From G963662675 sp963662675 (GTDB lineage: Bacteria; Bacteroidota; Bacteroidia; Bacteroidales; Prolixibacteraceae): a stretch of DNA of 64,000 bases. Under the pieces are notes generated by a model. It saw only the letters and a list, made by a program, of their open reading frames with translations. It made no database searches and was not told the DNA's origin. Position numbers and translations under genes: made by a program. Shown here in pieces: positions 41,408-50,847 of the stretch (the first letter of the stretch is position 1; each line of letters starts with the position of its first letter). Where the stretch lies: positions 372,001 through 436,000 of the forward strand of contig CAXXHP010000004.1 in the NCBI GenBank assembly GCA_963662675.2. The letters are read 5' to 3'.

Positions 41408-43213
41408 ATGACCTTTGAAGGCTACTTCGTATTAGCAGTAATCCTGATCATGATTATTGCCCTTATCTACGACTGGATGCGTCCGGGCATGCTCTTGTTT
41501 TCAGCATTGGTGGTTTTGATGGCTACAGGAGTAATAAATGCCGAAGAGAGTTTGGCTGGTTTTTCCAACAAAGGAATGCTTACAGTGGCTGTTCTTTTTT
41601 TAGTAAGTGAGGGGGTCAGGCAGACTGGAGCATTGAACATTGTTGCTCGAGCATTTTTGCCTAGAAGACGAAGAAAGATGCCCATCACACTTGCAAAAAT
41701 TTTGATCCCTGTTTCTTTTATTTCTGCATTCCTGAATAACACTCCGGTCGTAATTATTTTTGCCCCCATGATTAAAAATTGGGCTGAAAAGATGAACCTT
41801 TCTCCTCAGAAATTTTTGATTCCGCTTTCTTTTGCAACGATTTTGGGGGGGATTTGTACATTGATAGGTACTTCTACAAATTTAGTGGTTCACGGTCTTA
41901 TGCTTCAGAATAAACTCGGTGGGTTGAATATGTTTGAGCTTGGGAAAGTTGGTATCTGGATTGCTTTGGCGGGCTTTATATACATATCTTTTGTAGGGCA
42001 CAAGCTTCTTCCCGGAAAGAAAAATAAGAATAGGCGAAGTGTTTCAGATTACAAGCAATATTTTTTAGATGCTTTTTTACCTGCTAATAGTTCATTGACC
42101 GGGCAGGAAATTAATAACGGTAGAACTCATCTTTTAAAGGATAGTGTCATTCATTCCATAGAAAGGAATAACGAAATTATCGATACAAGAAAAGGGAAAT
42201 TCGAACTTGAACAAGATGACAAACTTTTGGTTGCAGTGAAAGCTGATGCACTTGTTTCACTAATAACACATCGCCAGCTTGAATTTAAGGCGATGAAGGG
42301 ATTTGGGAAATTCTATAAGAGCACGGATATTAAACAGATTGAGGCTGTTATAGCCCCTCGTTTTCCGGGGATTAATCAAACAATTGATGAGTTTGATTTT
42401 CTAAACCACTATCAGGCTGAAGTACTCGCAGTATATCGAAATGGGGAGACTATTTCAACAAATATTGGCTCGGTTCGAATGAAGGATGGCGATAGCTTGG
42501 TGTTGTTGACAAACGAGAATTTCACTAAAAACTGGGGAGAATCGAAAATATTTTATCTCACATCTTTTATCGGAGAGATTCCGCCACCCCGATATAAAGG
42601 TCAACGTTTGTTTGCACTATTGCTGGTTTTGTTGATGATAATTGGAGCTACAGTAGGACAGTATTTGCCGGATGTAAATGGTGAAAAGCCTGACATGTTT
42701 TATTTTGCCGCAATTGTTGCAATCCTGATGACTTGGATAAATATCCTGCCCAACCGTAAATATACCAAAGCTATATCTTGGGATGTGTTGATAACAATTG
42801 CATGTGCATTTGGGCTTAGCAAAGCCCTTCAGAATTCCGGGGCAGCAGACAGTATTGCTACTACAGCCATTAATTTTTCAAAATCATTCGGTCCTTTAGG
42901 TGTATTAATTACCATTTACTTAATCACTTCAATCGCTACTGAACTAATTACCAACAATGCTGCTGCCGCTCTTATTTTCCCAATTGCATACTCAGCTGCT
43001 ATTCAGCTTAATGTTGATCCTAAGCCCTTTTTTATAGCTATCTGCATTGCTGCTTCAGCTAGTTTTTCAACTCCAATTGGCTATCAGACCAATCTGTTGG
43101 TGCAGGGACTCGGTAATTATAAATTTAGTGACTATACAAAGATTGGACTTCCCCTAAACATTATGGCTTTTATTATTTCAATTATATTGATACCAATGAT
43201 TTGGCCATTTTAG
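41408..43213 (+). CDS. SLC13-family permease, likely sulfate uptake
   Basis: A 601-residue inner-membrane carrier of the DASS/SLC13 fold. The two half-repeats carry FLNNTPVVIIFAP (about 98-110) with TLIGTSTNLVV, and ELITNNAAAALIF with SFSTPIGYQTNLL. Two RCK/TrkA_C-like regulatory domains lie between them (about 215-385). About 11 transmembrane segments. It heads a cluster with cysD and cysN/C, so sulfate is the likely substrate, taken up with sodium or protons; substrate is inferred from context. Confidence 0.85.
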   Translation: MTFEGYFVLAVILIMIIALIYDWMRPGMLLFSALVVLMATGVINAEESLAGFSNKGMLTVAVLFLVSEGVRQTGALNIVARAFLPRRRRKMPITLAKILIPVSFISAFLNNTPVVIIFAPMIKNWAEKMNLSPQKFLIPLSFATILGGICTLIGTSTNLVVHGLMLQNKLGGLNMFELGKVGIWIALAGFIYISFVGHKLLPGKKNKNRRSVSDYKQYFLDAFLPANSSLTGQEINNGRTHLLKDSVIHSIERNNEIIDTRKGKFELEQDDKLLVAVKADALVSLITHRQLEFKAMKGFGKFYKSTDIKQIEAVIAPRFPGINQTIDEFDFLNHYQAEVLAVYRNGETISTNIGSVRMKDGDSLVLLTNENFTKNWGESKIFYLTSFIGEIPPPRYKGQRLFALLLVLLMIIGATVGQYLPDVNGEKPDMFYFAAIVAILMTWINILPNRKYTKAISWDVLITIACAFGLSKALQNSGAADSIATTAINFSKSFGPLGVLITIYLITSIATELITNNAAAALIFPIAYSAAIQLNVDPKPFFIAICIAASASFSTPIGYQTNLLVQGLGNYKFSDYTKIGLPLNIMAFIISIILIPMIWPF

Positions 43214-43327
43214 TTCGAAGAATAAGAACTAATACCTATTGATTTTAATCTGAATCAGCTATTTTTGCACCCTAATGTTTTTTTGTCGGGAATATTGGCA
43301 AAAAATGAATCTGTAAAAATTGTTGCT

Positions 43328-44236
43328 ATGAATAAATATAATCTCACACATTTACGGGAACTTGAAGCAGAGGCCATCCATATTATTAGGGAGGTAGCTG
43401 CCGAATTTGAAAATCCGGTGATGCTGTATTCTATTGGGAAAGACTCATCGGTTATGGTCAGACTAGCTGAAAAGGCCTTTTATCCTGGGAAAGTACCGTT
43501 CCCACTGATGCACATTGATTCGAAATGGAAATTTGGAGAGATGATCGATTTTCGAAATAACTATGCAAAAGAAAATGGTTGGGATTTAATTGTACATTAC
43601 AACAAGCAAGGATTTGAATCAGGCGTTGGTCCATTTACGCACGGAAGTAAAGTCCATACTGATGTGATGAAGACCCAAGCTTTACTTGAAGGGTTAGGCA
43701 AATATAAATTCGATGCAGCCTTTGGAGGGGCACGTCGCGATGAAGAGAAATCACGTGCAAAAGAGCGAATTTTCTCTTTTCGTGATAAATTCCATCAATG
43801 GGATCCGAAAAATCAGCGTCCCGAATTGTGGGATATTTATAATGCCCGGGTTCAAAAAGGGGAGTCAATACGTGTATTCCCAATTTCTAACTGGACAGAA
43901 CTGGATGTATGGCAATATATCCGTTTAGAAAATATACCAATTGTTCCTCTATACTATGCGAAGGAGCGTCCAGTGGTGAATGTGGACGGTAACTTTATTT
44001 TGGTGGATGATGACCGTATGCCCAAAGAAATGGCTGATAAAGCCGAAATGAAAAAGGTTCGTTTCAGAACTTTAGGTTGTTATCCGCTTACCGGAGCAAT
44101 TGAATCTGAAGCCGACAATATAGAATCTATTGTTGAAGAAATGATGACTATTACCGTTTCTGAGCGCACAACACGTGTAATAGACTTTGATCAGGAAGGC
44201 AGCATGGAGCAGAAAAAGAGGGAAGGCTATTTTTAG
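43328..44236 (+). CDS. cysD: Sulfate adenylyltransferase subunit 2
   Basis: A 302-residue CysD. The start at ATG 43328 (MNKYNLTHLRELE) fits the family; a longer frame from a TTG at 43265 is not needed. The PP-loop is YSIGKDSSVMVRLAEKAF (about 34-51), and GGARRDEEKSRAKER and RFRTLGCYPLTGAIES are diagnostic. With CysN it makes APS from ATP and sulfate, the first step of assimilation. It lies 114 bp after the permease and 79 bp before cysN/C. Confidence 0.95.
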   Translation: MNKYNLTHLRELEAEAIHIIREVAAEFENPVMLYSIGKDSSVMVRLAEKAFYPGKVPFPLMHIDSKWKFGEMIDFRNNYAKENGWDLIVHYNKQGFESGVGPFTHGSKVHTDVMKTQALLEGLGKYKFDAAFGGARRDEEKSRAKERIFSFRDKFHQWDPKNQRPELWDIYNARVQKGESIRVFPISNWTELDVWQYIRLENIPIVPLYYAKERPVVNVDGNFILVDDDRMPKEMADKAEMKKVRFRTLGCYPLTGAIESEADNIESIVEEMMTITVSERTTRVIDFDQEGSMEQKKREGYF

Positions 44237-44315
44237 GTAAAAGTTTTTGAACGATGATAATCCTTGAGGATATCAGAATAGAGATACTACAAAATAATAA
44301 TTCAACGAATTTATA

Positions 44316-46223
44316 ATGGAAGCACCCAAACTCGATATAAAATCATTTCTTAATCAAGACGAAAAAAAAGATCTGTTGCGCATATTGACTGCCGGATCGG
44401 TAGATGATGGTAAATCAACGCTAATTGGACGGTTGCTTTTTGATAGTAAGAAGTTATATGAAGATCAGCTTTCTGCATTAGAACGGGACAGTAAACGGAT
44501 AGGACATGCCGGAGAAGATATTGATTACGCCCTTTTGCTGGATGGATTAAAAGCAGAACGTGAACAGGGAATTACAATTGATGTAGCTTATCGCTATTTT
44601 TCAACCAACAAGCGTAAGTTTATCATTGCTGATACTCCCGGGCATGAGCAATATACCCGAAACATGGTAACGGGAGCATCGACTGCAAACTTGGCAATTA
44701 TTTTAATTGACGCGACAAAGGGAGTAATTACCCAAACGTGCCGCCATACTTTTTTAGTTTCCTTGCTGGGAATTAAACACGTAGTGTTGGCTGTCAATAA
44801 AATGGATTTGGTGAATTTTGACCAAAAAATTTTCGATGATATTTGTGCTGACTATAAAAATTTCGTTGCTCAGTTAGATATTCCTGATATTACTTTCATT
44901 CCGTTGTCGGCATTGAAAGGGGACAATGTAGTAGATCCATCGCCTAAAATGCCTTGGTACAAAGGGCAGTGTATGCTTGACTTTTTGGAGACTGTGCATA
45001 TTAGCTCCGACAGGAATTTTGAGGATATGCGATATCCGGTACAATATGTATTAAAACCTGATAATGACTTTCGTGGATTCTCATCCCGGGTTGCATCAGG
45101 AGTGATACGTAAAGGTGAAAAAGTGATGGTTTTGCCTTCACGAAAAACCTCTACTATAACAAGTATCACCACTTATGACGGTGAGTTGGATGAGGCTTTC
45201 CCACCACAGTCTGTTACAGTAACATTGAAAGATGAAATTGATATTTCACGTGGGGATATGATTGTTTATCCAGATAATTTACCACGTGTTGAGCGTCATT
45301 TTGAGTCTATGTTAGTGTGGATGGATGAGAAACCAATGGATCCAACAACCCACTTCATAATCAAGCATGCCAATAATAACACGAAAGCTCGTATTGATAA
45401 AATTCAATATAAAGTTGATGTGAACACGTTACAGAAATCAGATATTGACCATTTTGAACTGAACGAAATTGGAAGAGTTGTTCTGACGACCAATAAACCA
45501 CTATTTTTTGATCCCTATAAAAAGAACAAGAGTACGGGGGCATTTGTGCTTATTGATCCAATTACGCATAATACTGTGGCAGTTGGGATGATCATTGATA
45601 AATTGTGGGGAGATGACTTACCATCTCGGATTAGTGATTCAGACCGTGAACAGATCCATAAAGGGTTTGGGTTGATCTCGGACACAGCTTACCAAAAGCG
45701 CTATAACCAAAAAGGGGAGACCCTATGGGTTACCGGCTTGCATGGTTCAGGCAAAAATGAAATGGCATTCAGTCTTGAAAAACAATTGTTCGAGATGGGA
45801 GCAACAGTTGTTCTTTTGGATGGTAGTTCAGTACGTTCCGGCTTATCTAAGGAATTAGATTATTCGCCAACTGACAGGGCTGAACATTTACGTCGTGTGG
45901 CAGAAGTGTGCCGCTTGCTTAATGATCAGGGTATCATTACCATCTGCTCGTTTATTTCTCCAGATAAAAATATTCGTGAACAAATAGGTCAAATTATAGG
46001 AAAGGATAGCTTTCATTTATTTTATATGGATGCCGACCTTGAATTTTGCAAGTTGAATAAACCAGATTTTTACAAAAGAGAAAACTTGGAATATGTGCCA
46101 GGCATTGATCTGTCCTTTGATGTGCCTGAAAATCCGGCTCTATTACTCAACCCAACAGATAATGGTAAAAATCCGGAAAAGATTATTGAATATTGTCGGG
46201 AGAAGGGCATTTTCCCATTGTAA
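44316..46223 (+). CDS. cysNC: CysN-CysC fusion (ATP sulfurylase GTPase / APS kinase)
   Basis: A 635-residue bifunctional protein. The CysN half has GTPase motifs GSVDDGKSTLIGRLL (about 28-42), DTPGHEQYTRNM and NKMDL and drives APS synthesis with CysD. The C-terminal APS-kinase-like half (from about 465) begins LWVTGLHGSGKNEMAFSLE. Its P-loop ends in Asn instead of Ser/Thr, and the usual DGDN motif reads DGSS. The later ISPDKNIRE and PGIDLSFDVPENP parts are conserved. The kinase half may be altered in activity or belong to a divergent clade. A strong terminator follows. Confidence 0.92.
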   Translation: MEAPKLDIKSFLNQDEKKDLLRILTAGSVDDGKSTLIGRLLFDSKKLYEDQLSALERDSKRIGHAGEDIDYALLLDGLKAEREQGITIDVAYRYFSTNKRKFIIADTPGHEQYTRNMVTGASTANLAIILIDATKGVITQTCRHTFLVSLLGIKHVVLAVNKMDLVNFDQKIFDDICADYKNFVAQLDIPDITFIPLSALKGDNVVDPSPKMPWYKGQCMLDFLETVHISSDRNFEDMRYPVQYVLKPDNDFRGFSSRVASGVIRKGEKVMVLPSRKTSTITSITTYDGELDEAFPPQSVTVTLKDEIDISRGDMIVYPDNLPRVERHFESMLVWMDEKPMDPTTHFIIKHANNNTKARIDKIQYKVDVNTLQKSDIDHFELNEIGRVVLTTNKPLFFDPYKKNKSTGAFVLIDPITHNTVAVGMIIDKLWGDDLPSRISDSDREQIHKGFGLISDTAYQKRYNQKGETLWVTGLHGSGKNEMAFSLEKQLFEMGATVVLLDGSSVRSGLSKELDYSPTDRAEHLRRVAEVCRLLNDQGIITICSFISPDKNIREQIGQIIGKDSFHLFYMDADLEFCKLNKPDFYKRENLEYVPGIDLSFDVPENPALLLNPTDNGKNPEKIIEYCREKGIFPL

Positions 46224-46244
46224 AAATATAAACACAAATACGAT

Positions 46245-46286
46245 AAGAAAGGCAGAATGTTAACATTCTGCCTTTCTTAATTTTGA
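46245..46286 (+). terminator. Terminator of the sulfate cluster
   Basis: AAGAAAGGCAGAATGTT and its exact complement (46245-46278) form a long perfect stem, followed by AATTTT. Confidence 0.8.
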
Positions 46287-46368
46287 AACTATTGGAAGTT
46301 CATCCAGAACTCAAATCGTTGAAAGAGATGGGTGTTTGTATTGAGTATAAGCTTGTTTAAATGCATAA

Positions 46369-46399
46369 AAAAAGGCTACATCCCGAGGGTGCAGCCTTT
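46369..46399 (-). terminator. Terminator of purL
   Basis: On the minus strand GAAAGGCTGCACCCTC pairs with GGGATGTAGCCTTT, then a run of T. It lies 19 bp after the purL stop. Confidence 0.8.
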
Positions 46400-46417
46400 C
46401 AAAATGTGGTGATTTTA

Positions 46418-49400
46418 CTATTTCTTATTTGCTTTTATCCATTCGCGTGCATTTACAAATGCCTCAATCCAAGGAGCAACTTCGTCCTGTTTCTTGTCAG
46501 CCGGATAGTGAGGCCACTGCCATGGTTTAAAGGCGCGTTCCAAGTGAGGCATCATTGCCAGATGGCGACCGTCTTTTGAGCAAATAGATGCGGCATGATA
46601 GTCTGAGCCATTTGGATTGCCGGGATAGAACTTATTAGAATATTTATAAGGAATATTGTATTCGCTTTCGTCGTATGGCAGGCTGAATTTTCCTTCGCCA
46701 TGTGCTACCCAAACGCCAAGTTTCATTCCTGCCATTGATTTTAACATGACAGAGTTGTTTTCAGCAATTTCAATATTTAAAAATGCCGACTCAAATTTGT
46801 GCGATTCGTTGTGCAACATTTTAGGCATTTTATCATGCTCAGGGTAAATAAGCCCTAATTCCACAATTAACTGACAGCCATTACAAACCCCTAAACTAAG
46901 AGTATCTTCACGTTTGTAGAAGTTTTCGAGTGCGATGCGGGCTTTCTCATTGTATTTGAAAGCGCCAGCCCATCCTTTTGCAGAACCCAGTACGTCGGAG
47001 TTGGAGAATCCACCTACAAATACAATCAGGTTTACGTCTTCCAATGTTTCTCTACCGGCAATCAAGTCGGTCATATGCACGTCTTTTACGTCCATGCCTG
47101 CTAAGTAAAGCATATATGCCATCTCTCGGTCGCCATTCACTCCTTTTTCACGGATTATAGCTGCTTTAATACCACTAGGCTCTCGGCGCTTTAGATCGAT
47201 ACCGTAGTCGGCGGCTTTACCCGTGAAGTTTTTAAAGTCGTAATTAAGCGTGTTGTTTTTATAATTTTTGAATCGTTCTAAAGCCAGTTTTTCACCGCTT
47301 TGCTTACGATCCATCAGGTATGAGGTTTTAAACCACAACTCACGTAACGAATTGATATCTAACGTATAATTTTGATCGAAGTTTTTGATTGTTAATTCTC
47401 TTTTTGCTGAAGGAGAACCAACTTTTATATAGCGAACTCCAGCATTCGTAAGTGTTGCTTCTAAATTACTGGCATTTGCCGCTTGGACAACAATGCCGGG
47501 ATTCTCATTGAAGAATGCCATCACGCTGTCTTTTTCTCCAAGTCCTGATAGATCTAAATTCAACCCACTTTCATTGTCACTAAAACACATTTCAAGCAAA
47601 GTTGTAATCAAACCTCCTGATGCGACATCGTGACCTGCTAGAATTTGTTCGTCTTCGATTAAATCTTGTATCGTATTGAATACCTTAATGAAGTATTCAG
47701 CATCGGTAACAGTAGGCGCTTCCTGTCCAATTTTATTTATGATTTGCCCTAAAGCGCTACCGCCCAACGCTAGTTTGTCAGATGAAAAATCAATATAATA
47801 TAAAGGCTTGCTAGCATCGTTTACAACAACAGGTTCAACCACTTTTTTCACATCCGTCACTTCGCCTGAAGCTGAGATGATTACCGTTCCCGGTGAATAA
47901 ACCACATCGTCTTTATATTTTTGTGTCATTGACATGGAATCTTTTCCAGTTGGAATGTTGATTCCTAATGCGCAAGCAAAGTCGCTCGCTGCTTGCACGG
48001 CCTTGTACATACGAGCGTTTTCGCCCGGGTTTTTGGCCGGCCACATCCAGTTTGCACTCAACGAAATGCTGCGGATTTTATCTGGCATGGGCGCCCAGAT
48101 AATATTGGTAAGCGATTCCGAAATAGAAAGGACAGAGCCTTTTGCCGGGTCAACCATTGCTGCCACCGGAGCATGTCCGATAGAAGTGGCCAATCCACTT
48201 TTGCCTTGGTAGTCGAGAGTGATGACACCGAGGTTATTTAAAGGAAGGTGCAGTTTTCCTGCTCCCTGTTGCTTCGAAATACGTCCGGTTACAGAGCGGT
48301 CAACCTTATTGGTCAACCAATCTTTACAGGCAACAGATTCAAGTTGCAGTACATCTTCTAAATAGTCTTCAATTTTATCTTGATCGTAAGCCAGATCAGA
48401 AAATTGTGTGTTGTCGGTAGTGTCAGTCAGTACTGTTTTTGGCGGATTGCCAAACATGTAAGCTAATTGCCAGTCTATGGGTGTTTCTCCGGTTTTCGAG
48501 TTCTTAAAAGTAAACTGCATATCACCGGTTGCCTCACCAATAACATACATGGGAGAACGCTCACGGTCGGCAATTTTTTGTAATGTCTCTACATCTTTCT
48601 CGTGCATGACCATGCCCATTCGCTCTTGCGATTCGTTCCCTATGATTTCTTTTTGTGAAAGGGTAGGGTCTCCAACTGGAAGCTTTGAGGTGTCAATTAA
48701 GCCACCGGTGTCTTCTACAAGTTCTGATAAACAATTCAAGTGACCACCTGCACCGTGGTCATGAATAGATATGATTGGGTTCACATCTGACTCGGCCAAC
48801 GCACGAATAGCGTTGTATGCACGTTTCTGCATTTCCGGATTGGCACGCTGAACAGCATTGAGCTCAATGGCATTTTCAAATTGACCGGTAGCAACTGACG
48901 AAACAGCTCCACCACCCATGCCAATGCGGTAGTTGTCACCTCCCAGAAGTACCACTTTGTCACCTTTCTTAGGCGTGTCTTTCAAGCTGTCTTGTTTGCG
49001 ACCATAACCGATACCTCCGGCAAGCATAATTACCTTGTCGAAGCCATATTTTTTCTGATTTTCGAAATGTTCAAAAGTAAGAACAGAACCACAGATTAGC
49101 GGTTGACCAAATTTATTTCCAAAGTCGCTCGCTCCATTTGATGCTTTAATCAATATCTCTTCGGGTGTTTGGTATAACCAAGGACGTTCTTCTGTAGCTT
49201 GTTCCCAGCTACGTGCATCTTCAGAGCGTGGGTACGATGTCATATAAACGGCAGTACCTGCAATTGGTAAACTTCCTTTTCCTCCGGCAATACGGTCACG
49301 AATTTCTCCTCCTGTACCAGTTGCAGCCCCATTAAATGGCTCAACAGTTGTTGGGAAATTGTGCGTTTCAGCTTTCAATGAAAGAACGGTTTCAATGTCT

Positions 49401-50107
49401 TTCACCTCAAAGTAATCAGGCTTGTCCTGTGTCTTTGGAGCAAATTGTTCTACCACCGGACCCTGCACAAATGAGCAGTTATCTTTATAAGCTGAGATAA
49501 TTTTATTGTGATTTACTTTTGATGTCTTTTTAATGAGTTGGAAAAGTGACATTTCCTGTTCAACACCATCAATGATAAACGAGCCATTGAAAATTTTGTG
49601 ACGACAGTGTTCCGAATTTACTTGTGAAAAGCCAAAAACTTCACCGTCGGTTAGTTTACGCCCCATTTTTACAGCAACAGAATCTAAATATTGGATTTCA
49701 TCTTCGCTCAGCGCCAAACCTTCTTTTTCGTTATACGAAGCAATATCTTCAATTTCAATAATTGGCTCAGGCTGTTTTTTGATGGTGAAAATATCTTGCC
49801 CTAACCCGCTGTACAAGCGTTGCAACATGGGATCAAAACCCGCTGTATCATTCGGCACTTCAATAAACTCCTCAATTCTTACAATTCCTGAAATACCCAT
49901 GTTTTGAGTAATTTCAACTGCATTGGTACTCCAAGGGGTAATCATTTCTTTACGCGGACCGACAAACCATCCATCTAGTTTTTCACCTTCAATAAAGGAT
50001 GCTTCGCCAAATAGCCAAACTAGTTTATCGACATCCGTTTTTACAAACGAACTTGCTGATTGAACAGCAATTACACTGTTTTGAGGAGTTTTAAAAAATG
50101 AAATCAT
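46418..50107 (-). CDS. purL: Phosphoribosylformylglycinamidine synthase
   Basis: A 1229-residue large-type PurL that fuses the PurS-like N-terminus, the AIRS-type synthase and the glutamine amidotransferase. Visible hallmarks are FGFSQVNSEHCRHKIF, ETHNFPTTVEPFNGAATGTG, HDHGAGGHLNCLSELVED, and the amidotransferase nucleophile in LGVCNGCQLIVEL near residue 1070. It converts FGAR, ATP and glutamine to FGAM, step four of purine synthesis. Monocistronic on the minus strand. Confidence 0.97.
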   Translation of the reverse strand: MISFFKTPQNSVIAVQSASSFVKTDVDKLVWLFGEASFIEGEKLDGWFVGPRKEMITPWSTNAVEITQNMGISGIVRIEEFIEVPNDTAGFDPMLQRLYSGLGQDIFTIKKQPEPIIEIEDIASYNEKEGLALSEDEIQYLDSVAVKMGRKLTDGEVFGFSQVNSEHCRHKIFNGSFIIDGVEQEMSLFQLIKKTSKVNHNKIISAYKDNCSFVQGPVVEQFAPKTQDKPDYFEVKDIETVLSLKAETHNFPTTVEPFNGAATGTGGEIRDRIAGGKGSLPIAGTAVYMTSYPRSEDARSWEQATEERPWLYQTPEEILIKASNGASDFGNKFGQPLICGSVLTFEHFENQKKYGFDKVIMLAGGIGYGRKQDSLKDTPKKGDKVVLLGGDNYRIGMGGGAVSSVATGQFENAIELNAVQRANPEMQKRAYNAIRALAESDVNPIISIHDHGAGGHLNCLSELVEDTGGLIDTSKLPVGDPTLSQKEIIGNESQERMGMVMHEKDVETLQKIADRERSPMYVIGEATGDMQFTFKNSKTGETPIDWQLAYMFGNPPKTVLTDTTDNTQFSDLAYDQDKIEDYLEDVLQLESVACKDWLTNKVDRSVTGRISKQQGAGKLHLPLNNLGVITLDYQGKSGLATSIGHAPVAAMVDPAKGSVLSISESLTNIIWAPMPDKIRSISLSANWMWPAKNPGENARMYKAVQAASDFACALGINIPTGKDSMSMTQKYKDDVVYSPGTVIISASGEVTDVKKVVEPVVVNDASKPLYYIDFSSDKLALGGSALGQIINKIGQEAPTVTDAEYFIKVFNTIQDLIEDEQILAGHDVASGGLITTLLEMCFSDNESGLNLDLSGLGEKDSVMAFFNENPGIVVQAANASNLEATLTNAGVRYIKVGSPSAKRELTIKNFDQNYTLDINSLRELWFKTSYLMDRKQSGEKLALERFKNYKNNTLNYDFKNFTGKAADYGIDLKRREPSGIKAAIIREKGVNGDREMAYMLYLAGMDVKDVHMTDLIAGRETLEDVNLIVFVGGFSNSDVLGSAKGWAGAFKYNEKARIALENFYKREDTLSLGVCNGCQLIVELGLIYPEHDKMPKMLHNESHKFESAFLNIEIAENNSVMLKSMAGMKLGVWVAHGEGKFSLPYDESEYNIPYKYSNKFYPGNPNGSDYHAASICSKDGRHLAMMPHLERAFKPWQWPHYPADKKQDEVAPWIEAFVNAREWIKANKK

Positions 50108-50152
50108 TTTAAATCTTTTTATGATAAAATTACCATGTTATAAAACACGCCA

Positions 50153-50160
50153 CAAAGATA
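50153..50160 (-). promoter_or_regulatory. -7 box of purL
   Basis: Minus strand TATCTTTG (plus-strand CAAAGATA), 45 bp before the purL ATG. The -33 region is not clear. Confidence 0.4.
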
Positions 50161-50244
50161 AAAATTCCTCATGAAGAATTGTACCACTGATCCTGAAAAC
50201 ACCCCAAATGTGAATAAGTGAACCGATTTGTTAAAATTGAAATT

Positions 50245-50277
50245 TTTGATTGGGTTATTGTTTTTCCTTTACATTTG
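50245..50277 (+). promoter_or_regulatory. Promoter of the YkgJ-type gene
   Basis: TTTG (50245-50248), 21 bp, TACATTTG (50270-50277), a consensus Bacteroidota promoter. RNA would start only a few bases before ATG 50290. Confidence 0.6.
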
Positions 50278-50289
50278 CATAAAAATTGA

Positions 50290-50790
50290 ATGATGCCCTA
50301 TAATTTTGATGATTACAAAAAGTTGATTGCAGAGGTTGATCAATCGGTTAAAGACTTGTCGGAACTGCACAAAGATCATATGCTTTGTAAGAAAGGCTGT
50401 GATTTATGCTGTATGGATTATAGCGTTTTGCCGGTAGAGTATATGGCCATTAAAGAAGCATTAAAAGCTAAACATGTAGATATACATGAATCTGTTGATG
50501 GAAGTTGCATCTTTTTGAAAAACCACGAATGCCAGATATATGAAAGCCGGCCAATCATTTGTCGCACACATGGTTTGCCGCTTCTTTTTATGAATGATGA
50601 CCAATGGGAGCTTTCGGCCTGCGAGCTTAATTTTACGGAGTTTGATGATGAGGAATTCAAGGAAGAAAATACTTTTCCGCAGGATACTTATAACAGCAAA
50701 CTATTTATGATTAATAAACGATTTATTGAACGTAGTGGACTGGAGTATTCCAACTTTGATTTACTTGAGATAAGCAGTTTAATTGATTAG
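50290..50790 (+). CDS. YkgJ-family cysteine cluster protein
   Basis: A 166-residue protein with the YkgJ metal-binding pattern: CKKGCDLCC (about residues 37-45) and a second part CQIYESRPIICRTHG (about 81-95). The family probably binds zinc or an Fe-S cluster; function is unknown. It is transcribed divergently from purL, with a bidirectional terminator downstream. No link to purL is implied beyond position. The first Met of two is used. Confidence 0.82.
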   Translation: MMPYNFDDYKKLIAEVDQSVKDLSELHKDHMLCKKGCDLCCMDYSVLPVEYMAIKEALKAKHVDIHESVDGSCIFLKNHECQIYESRPIICRTHGLPLLFMNDDQWELSACELNFTEFDDEEFKEENTFPQDTYNSKLFMINKRFIERSGLEYSNFDLLEISSLID

Positions 50791-50827
50791 GGGTTTAATC
50801 TAAAAAAGATTGAACCCCTATGTTTTT
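50788..50827. terminator. Bidirectional terminator
   Basis: TAGGGGTTTAATCT (50788-50801) / AGATTGAACCCCTA (50807-50820) with a T-rich tail, between the convergent YkgJ-type and kinase genes. Confidence 0.8.
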
Positions 50828-50847
50828 CGTATTTGACAATTCTTATT

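Noticed and set aside
48781..48963. Small frames on both strands within purL
   Set aside because: All overlap a full-length PurL with complete motifs.
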